Of a stretch of 64,000 nucleotides of DNA, positions 57,056 through 64,000 are shown piece by piece (the first letter of the stretch is position 1; each line of letters opens with the position of its first letter). Origin of the DNA: Nephrotoma appendiculata (Eukaryota > Arthropoda > Insecta > Diptera > Tipulidae); the NCBI GenBank assembly GCA_947310385.1, contig OX371223.1, positions 134,609,414 through 134,673,413 on the forward strand, given 5' to 3'. A program made the translations under genes and the position numbers. The notes below the pieces were generated by a model. It saw only the letters and a program-made list of their open reading frames with translations, did not search any database and was not told the DNA's origin.

Positions 57056-57470
57056 CAGTGGCACTATTCTGGTTTTCCCTGGAAATAGGGAATTGGGAAA
57101 AATATTTTCATAGCATTTTTGTCTAAATTATATATTTTTCTGGCCTACTGTTGGAATTAGTTAGTTTTAAATATATTTGAAACAAAGATATATTGGGAAC
57201 TATTTTTTCCTATTGGCAATTTCCATCGAATGTAGATAGCGTTGGTTTCTACGTCTACAAGGGGGACGAGAATTGTCAAATTCATTGTTATGACAGTTTT
57301 AATCCCCCTTGCTTCATAGCAAAGTACGATTCACATTTTATTCACCAGATGTCAGCTACTTTGTTGCAAACCGCGATTTGTGGAACAAAAGTTTTCCAAT
57401 CAACTTTGTTTCGAAAACATTTACATCAAACTAAAATCAACAGTAGGCTAGAAAAATATAATTTACGTAG
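57056..57470. repeat. Palindromic MITE (copy 2), inserted in the transposase-like gene
   Basis: The left arm (cagtggcactattctggttttccc) is clearly related to 26440-26765. A right arm near 57370-57465 mirrors the inner part of the left one (tgtggaacaaaa, cagtaggctagaaaaatat). The outermost right end is lost. A central 190 bp is not palindromic. Confidence 0.78.
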
Positions 57471-57561
57471 AGTCTACACTATGCAAATTCACTAATATTT
57501 TCTATCAGGGTATCTATGTATGTGTGAGTATTTTATATAAATTTTGACACTATCAGCAAAT

Positions 57562-58448
57562 TATCAGGAGGCTATTTCACGATAAATTATCATGATATTT
57601 TTACGAAATGTCATCCTTTTGAGGCTATGTTTTATCATTATAAATTTAATTTTCAGAGTAAAAACATACATTTTTGTTATAGTATATTTATTTAACTCTG
57701 TATTCTGTGTTAATACAGTGCACCTAGAATACTACAGGCCACACTGCTTGCTATGTCATTAAATTTATGTTTGCAGTTTATTCTTTCAACTGTAGACGGC
57801 AGTCATGTTCATAAAAACAAAAAACGAAAATAAACATGAAAAAAAAAAAATTTATACGAGTGCTAAAAGTAAGGTTATGTCTTCTCGTAAATTATAGGAA
57901 ATGTGTACACATTTTATACGTGTTTACATATTTAACATAATTTAGAATGCATAATTTTATAATAATATTATGAATTAATACTTTTACCGATGGCTTTTTA
58001 TTAAATTTTAAAACATATTATTAAAATATTTTTCTTGATGTTTGTTTACAATTTTTTTCTTATCAATATGACAGCAAACACAAAAAAAAATCAAAACAAT
58101 CTTTTTATTTTTAGTGCTGCCTATAATAGCCAAAGAGAGAACTGTCGACATAAATTGACGTCATATAGCAAAATTTTAAAAGCAGTGTGGCCTGTAGTAT
58201 TCTAGGTGCACTGGTTAATATATCGAATTTCGTGGTTTTCGTAATTCGTGCTAATTTACTTTAGTATATTTAATTTTTCAATAATTGTGTACGTCTGTCC
58301 ATTATTTTTTTCACGAATCAACACAAGAATTTAACACAAGCTGATGTCTCATTCTTTAAATTAAATTTTTAATGATAAAACATAACCTCAAAAGGATGTC
58401 ATTTCGTAATAACATCATGATAATTTATCGTGAAACAGCCTCCTGATA
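57562..58448. repeat. Outer MITE with ~95-bp inverted ends
   Basis: tatcaggaggctatttcacg at 57562 is mirrored at 58448, with matching text continuing about 95 bp inward (gataaattatcatgat, catccttttgagg). A second element (57716-58213) is nested inside. No ORF. Confidence 0.85.
57716..58213. repeat. Nested MITE with perfect 34-bp ends and 7-bp target duplication
   Basis: 498 bp. Both ends are identical for 34 bp (CAGTGCACCTAGAATACTAC..), flanked directly by GTTAATA at 57709-57715 and 58214-58220. The CAGTG start recalls hAT elements, which usually make 8-bp duplications. No ORF. Perfect ends suggest a young insertion. Confidence 0.9.
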
Positions 58449-58671
58449 TTTTTTTTTCCTAGTTTTATTTCTATAACAAATATAAAATAATTACATAAAA
58501 TGAAAAGTAAAAAATCATAAATAAAACTAGTTTAGTAGTCTCCTCATTAAAGATAATGTTTCGGTGCTACGATTCAATTATAAAAAATATTTAAAGAATA
58601 AATTAATTACACTATTACAAATTTAAAATATTAATTATAAATATTACTATTTCTATTCGGGTACTGAAATT

Positions 58672-59800
58672 TTTTATTTTTTTTTTTTTTTTTTTTAAAT
58701 ACAAAAGAAGAAAATTATTAAGATGAAAAAATATTATTGTAATTCATAACAAAAAAATTGACAAACAAAATGGTAAAATGTTCATTACAAATATACTTCC
58801 ATGTTATTAATAGTAAATAGCCTATCCTTTAATAATTTGCAAAAATCATTGACATTATTTGTTAAAAAAAAATTGACGGTAATTGACTGTATAGATTAGG
58901 AGCGGTATAGTCGAAGAATTTTTTAAAATGTTCCTTATTAGGACGAGGAATATTGATTCTATTAATGTTGCGCAAATTATATGGAACGCTATTCACATTA
59001 CTAACTGTACGATTACCGCTAATTAAATAAAAAGCTTTTAATACTTTAAATACATATAGATATCGAAGCGGCAAAATTTTGAATTTCACAAATAACGGGA
59101 AGGACGGAGTCAATCTTGCTTTAAAGTTAATTATTCTCAACACTGCTTTCTGAACTGACATCAACGGTCTAATATTGGATAGGTAAATTACGCCCCAACA
59201 AGTAACCCCATATCTCAAATGTGAGTCAACTAGTGCATAATATATGCATTTTAGGAATTCCGGACTACAAATATTCCGAAGATAGTAAAAAGTTCTGAGT
59301 GTCATCCGTAATTTGCTTTTTAAATTGTACACATGCCCCTTGAAATTTAGTTGAGAGTCCAAATGCAAACCGAGATATTTAAAAGAGTATACGGTTTCAA
59401 TTGGAATGCTAAGGGGGCCACAATTGGTATGATTGCAAGATAACGAATAATAAATTAAACATGAATTTAATATAAACGTTGTGCCACCTATGGAAAAATT
59501 CATAAGTTTAGACTTGCAACTCAGTATCATGTTATGCACAAAGAACCACTTTTTCAACAAGACGACGTCTTGCTTAATATCACGTTCTAGGGAATCTATA
59601 TTAAAACCAGAGTAAAGTAATGCCATATCATCTGCGGATGCGACGATATTGCCACGTAAATCCAGGCTGAAAATTCAATTACAATAGATTAGAAAGAGCA
59701 ATGGCCCCAGAACTGATCCTTGTGGAACTCCAACATTAACTAGTTTCTCATCACTAAACTTCCCTCTTAACATAAACAGTTTGCTATTGATTGATAATAT
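58672..59800 (-). pseudogene. CR1-like LINE: reverse transcriptase C-terminal part
   Basis: Minus strand. At 59760-59640 it reads VNVGVPQGSVLGPLLFLIY and, after a stop, ASADDMALL (catalytic Asp-Asp intact). The open frame 59626-58862 continues through KYLGLHLDSQLNFKGHV and RYGVTCWGVIYLSNIRP to a stop. A 3' UTR and a poly(A) run (T run at 58672-58697 on the plus strand) mark the 3' end. The upstream part of the same gene lies beyond the insertion, at 61949-62170. Confidence 0.83.
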
Positions 59801-61948
59801 CAGAGCCATCTATGATTTTGAAGAGCCGTAATATTAAAAGGAGAGCTTTCAGTAGAGGGGAAGCTTTTATTGAATTACTATAAGAAACCGTGGTAATTGG
59901 TTAATTTTTGAACATGAATTTATGAATAAAAAATTAAACAAATCATCTAAATTTTAATTTTATATTTTTAATAAACTATTCAAAGAATACATATTTGAAA
60001 ATCAGCCATCATAATGTAGTATTTATTTGGTAAATTTAAACTAAAGCGGAGCATAAATTTATTAATTTTCTATAAAAATGAGCTTTCCGTTTAGTTGTGT
60101 AGGTTTATAAAGTAAGATAATAAAGGGTGGTGCCGCGGTTTCCTCTTACACCCAATTTAAAATTTAGTTTTATAAAAATGTAACTTATTTGGTAAATTCT
60201 GGTCACATGCACCTCAGAATTTTTGAGATGAACGATGCACTTAATAGCAATCTAAACATTCCCCATTTATAACAAAATTAAAGAGAAAACGTGAGCTGAA
60301 ACGAAATTTTATGAATCACCATGTAGAAACAATAATATTATTCATATAATAAAATTTTTACATCAAAATCTATTATTATTTTTGTATACAAAAAATCAAC
60401 GTTGTAATGGTTTTCTTAATTAAATATTATTACAAAACAGAACAAAACGTAAAAAACTTCAATTTTATTCGATTGCAAAACCGAGCTTTCTGTAATTTGA
60501 AAATCCGTTTACAGATGTCTCTGTAATAAATTTACTTGAAGTTACAGAAAAGTGTAAAATAATTAAATAACTATTTACGAAAATAAACCATTATTATTGT
60601 AAGTTAAGTGCGAAATCTTTAATACAATAATTTAACATAATTAATAAAACTCAAAACAATTATAAATTTTATTTATTATTCGGTTGGCGTAAATAAAACT
60701 TTTCGTCGTAAAATATTCACCATCATAGTTGCTGCGCGCTGTAAAACAATAATAGAAAAATGTCACAATTTTTCCAAATTTTTGTTTTTTTTTATTTCGA
60801 TCCAATCCAGGCGGGAATTCTTACAATGTACACGAATTTGTTAATACAAGGATTTATTGAGGATTTTTGATGCTAAAGGCCCTCGGCTAAGGTGTATAAT
60901 AGACAGTTCGTATACATTGTAGTAATTCCCGGCTGGTTCAATATATTATGCAGATCTACTGGTCTTGAAAGGCTATGCATGTTTCATGTTTCATTTGTAT
61001 AGCTTCGTTCGTGCACGTTTTCTGAAATCGTTGTTGTGTGGAATTCAATAAAATAACCCAAGGCCTTTGTATACTGTTAATAACTTAATGGTTTTTGTGA
61101 GTATATAAATGGCCCGTGGCGCTACCCATTTTTTGCATGGTTGGCTCATATACGGATACAAAATCTTAAAGCACAAGTCTTACTTTGAACTCGTTTATAC
61201 AACGAGCTTCCTGCTATAAGCCACGCCCGTTACAACCGTCCTAACCTGGAGACCCCCTTTCAATTTGTGTAACAATTTCTATACGGGTAATTTGAATTAT
61301 TTATTAATTTGAAAGCGACATCTTTTAACAGGTTTAGTAATTGCGAAAAGCTTTATCAAATTATAATATTTTTATTTGGTGAAGCTCTGTTTTGTTTATA
61401 CTACAGGATGAAACAATATAGGCTGCGAATTTGTTGCGATGAAAAACCAAATTTTTAACAAGTAACGAAAAAACAGTTTTCGAAGTCTGTTGCTATTATG
61501 ATCAACAATGTTGAAATAGAACCCAAAACACAATAATACCCATATTACATTGCTACTCCAAAAGCATTTTTTAACGAACGTTTATTTTGGAAAAATAATG
61601 CTGACTTTTTTATGGAACACTCTATACTAATTTCTAATTTTCTGTACATACACATAAACAAATTCTTGTTTCTACAAAAAAACAAAATGTGTTAAACTAA
61701 TTTAAATGTTTTTGCGTTAACTCAACATAATATGACTCAATATTAAAATATGCTTTTCCTGAATATTGAATTAACCATTCACATTGAAAATTCAAACAAA
61801 GAATTTATGTTTTTATATACAAAAAAGCTTCTAAAAAAATACTAAAATACACTGGTTGGTATGAAAAAGTACAAAAAGCTTCCCCTCTATGGAAAGCACA
61901 TGGAAAAAAATGGCGGAATCTTACGGCTCTTATATTAAGGAGGCTCTG
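59801..61948. mobile_element. 2.15-kb non-coding inverted-repeat element inserted in a LINE
   Basis: The ends are mirror images: cagagcc..aagagccgtaa..agaggggaagctttt at 59801-59872 and its reverse complement at about 61876-61948. Mismatches and small gaps occur. The LINE reverse transcriptase resumes on each side. No long ORF inside, so it is non-autonomous. A smaller inverted pair, gcgggaattcttacaatgta and its mirror near 60900-60935, lies within. Target duplication unresolved. Confidence 0.75.
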
Positions 61949-62170
61949 ATTATATATGATTTAAACAAATGCAAAGCGACACCTCGTATACCAATATTGT
62001 ATAGCTTCAATAATAAAACAATATGATTAACAGTGTCGAAAGCTTTAGAAATATCAAGGAATAAAGCTGAGGATAATAAATTATCATTCAAATTACGGTG
62101 CAGCGGCGACAAGAATGCTATTAAGGCTTTTTCCGTTGAAGAATTCCTAATAAAACCATACTGTCGTACA
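61949..62170 (-). pseudogene. CR1-like LINE: reverse transcriptase motif A part
   Basis: Minus strand, reading RQYGFIRNSSTEKALIAFL and SALFLDISKAFDTVNHIVLL then LHLFKSYI. This is the fingers/motif A segment directly upstream of the part at 58672-59800; together they form one interrupted gene. Upstream coding sequence ends abruptly at about 62170. Confidence 0.82.
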
Positions 62171-64000
62171 CTGAGAAAAATCGTATTCTAATTTTAAGAA
62201 AATTCGAATAATGAATCAATAAATTCAACTTTTAGTAAAATTCAAGAAATAATTAGCTGAAGGAAGAATAATTTGAGTAAATGAAGCCACTTACACTTAA
62301 TTTTATTAATAAAATGCAATATAGATTTAAACCTAAGTTTCTTAGTTTAAGAAAGAAAAATAATTCTTTAATTCAATAGCATTTACTAATTTTGAGAAAC
62401 ACTACATTTCTTTTGATAATTTTAGACTCTATTTTAAATTTTTACTTTATTTATGAAATTAATCAGTACCTATTCTCTAGTGTATCATAAAACCTATAAC
62501 TTATTAAAATATTTAACGATTGAATAAAGAATGTTTGATTCTTGAAAATCATATTTGTTTTGTCTTCTAAATTTGATAAAATAATTCTCAACACAAGAAA
62601 AACGGAACAAGATAGTCGATCCGTTTTTCTCGCATTGAGAATTCTTCTAGAACGACTATTTAAAATACTGAATATTGAAAACAAAGTCAAATTATCCAGA
62701 AATATAATCTTATTTTTTCAAAGTTACAGCAGCAGGATCGCACCTTACTACATAAATGAAACAATCCATACATTTCCACCATTTAATAAAATAACTTTTA
62801 TTATTTATGAGTATTGAGCTTGGAATTTAAATATTTATAGTATAACAGTGTTTTACAGTGCATCGAATTACATTATTGTTCAAGAAATTTGTATCCGAAA
62901 ATTTATTACAACATCCTATACTTTAAAGATCTATAATTAATGGATCGCTTTACATTTTTGTACAAAACAATGGGAACTTCGATCACCCCACACATCTCAG
63001 GATTCGATAATGATTATATCATTACAAAAAGATACCCCGGAATATATTAATAGATACTCTCAAAAGTGAGAATCACATAATACTCTCAAAAATGAGCAAT
63101 AATCCATCGAATTATTATCCTGCATAAGAAAGGTACCGGTTAGCACACACTCAAGGATCGGTTGATAAGTATTGAGTATAGCTTCAATTTACATACAATA
63201 AGTTTAATCGAAATACCTTCTTGACAAGAAAAAAGTACTCCCTAATTTATTACAACAGCTAATACCTCAGAGGTCAATTTTAATACATTGAATTACCTTC
63301 CTGATAAAACTTTTGGGTACCCGAGCTTAGTACATCAGTGCACGGTTACTAATGATACTTCAATTCGAGAATTATAAAACTGCGATAATTTTAATAACAT
63401 TTTATCTACTGAAATAGACAGAAAGTTTCATGATGCTCCTGAAACTATTTTCGATTTATCTATTCATACGTATAGGTTATACATATCTGTAACACCCGGG
63501 GGGTCCACTTGTCAATTTCCTTTAGATCTGTAATTAATTGAATAAATCGCACCCCTTTGTGAATCTATTAAAATATCAATGCAATCTTATGTCAAAATTT
63601 TAATATAACAGTTGAAGTTCTCAGAGTTTACCATATGATCGATTTTAAAATTCACAAACAAGTACGAAATACGCTAATTACGTATTCCAAATATCGTAAA
63701 GGATCGTACGTGTTGTCGTCGTTCTAATTTAATCTTGTTTAGAAGAACTGTTGATATAAAGGACGGGTTTTATAATCCTCTAAAACTAAAACCCGTTTTA
63801 TTAAAAAAAATTAAGCGTCCTTTTCTTTAATTTTATGTTCAATTATAAAATGGTTATTCTTCAATATATGGTAGTGAATAAATTGGAAACGAGATTAAAA
63901 ATAATATATTTAAGATTAAAAAATCTCCACTTTAGATTATAAAAATACAATTTTATTCCGTTTACTAGAAAATTATTCTCATTTTTAGAATAAAACTATA
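62171..64000. other. AT-rich, no gene seen
   Basis: Begins cactgagaaaaatcg exactly where the LINE homology ends, which may be the terminus of another element that runs out of the window. Contains a hairpin at 62583-62644. No ORF with a recognised domain. Confidence 0.4.
62583..62644. repeat. 62-bp hairpin
   Basis: Arms aattctcaacacaagaaaaa.. and its mirror ..tttttctcgcattgagaatt, 24 bp with two mismatches, around a loop of 13 bp. Confidence 0.7.

Overview
This is an AT-rich stretch of animal nuclear DNA, almost certainly insect and possibly dipteran. The insect call rests on very short introns (64-70 nt) with GT..AG borders, a one-copy animal gene (ARMT1), and a repeat fauna typical of insects: mariner, Tc1, PIF/Harbinger, piggyBac, Helitron, Penelope-like, Jockey-, LOA- and CR1-type LINEs and Ty3/gypsy LTR elements. 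Frequent catatgtatata-type strings are what suggest Diptera, which is weak evidence. I see no bacterial operons, CRISPR array, rRNA or convincing tRNA gene.

Only one gene looks like an intact host gene: a three-exon ARMT1 (DUF89 damage-control phosphatase family) on the minus strand at 51586-53051. Joined at clean splice sites it encodes 443 residues, with its catalytic signatures in place. Nearly everything else is a transposable element (TE), mostly broken.

Layout. 1-700: decayed coding stretch of unknown type. 2.9-6.1 kb: two mariner remnants and a PIF/Harbinger remnant, minus strand. 8.35-9.7 kb: Tc1 transposase with two altered catalytic residues and a stop. 10.0-20.8 kb: a composite element with 740-bp inverted arms, into which a young, complete Ty3/gypsy retrotransposon (11137-19922) has inserted with a 4-bp target duplication (TSD). 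23.1-24.8 kb: decayed transposase-like gene of a DSCxxQNKN (DUF7869-like) family. 25.4-27.4 kb: internally deleted piggyBac gene and two MITEs. 28.2-29.2 kb: two more inverted-repeat elements. 30.4-32.3 kb: a Penelope-like element whose two parts lie in opposite orientation, pierced by a piggyBac-type MITE and followed by a ~107-bp tandem repeat. 32.7-37.2 kb: nearly full-length but frameshifted Jockey-type LINE. 38.0-39.6 kb: CR1-like LINE remnant. 44.0-49.2 kb: a second, decayed Ty3/gypsy element. 49.4-49.8 kb: Helitron helicase fragment. 51.5-53.1 kb: ARMT1. 54.4-55.5 kb: LOA-type LINE 5' part. 55.6-57.1 kb: second DSCxxQNKN-family gene, cut by a MITE. 57.6-58.4 kb: one MITE nested in another. 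58.7-62.2 kb: a LINE reverse transcriptase split by a 2.15-kb insertion.

How it fits together: the window is a layered record of insertions. The clearest nesting cases are the retrotransposon in the inverted-repeat element, the TTAA-flanked MITE in the Penelope 3' region, the MITE in the DSCxxQNKN gene, the MITE in a MITE, and the 2.15-kb element in a LINE. Between these lie kilobases of AT-rich DNA in which I see no gene. No clearly new biological system is evident. The best candidates for something undescribed are the DSCxxQNKN transposase-like family (two copies, one with an apparent intron), the 740-bp inverted-arm element, and the unresolved coding remnant at 1-700.
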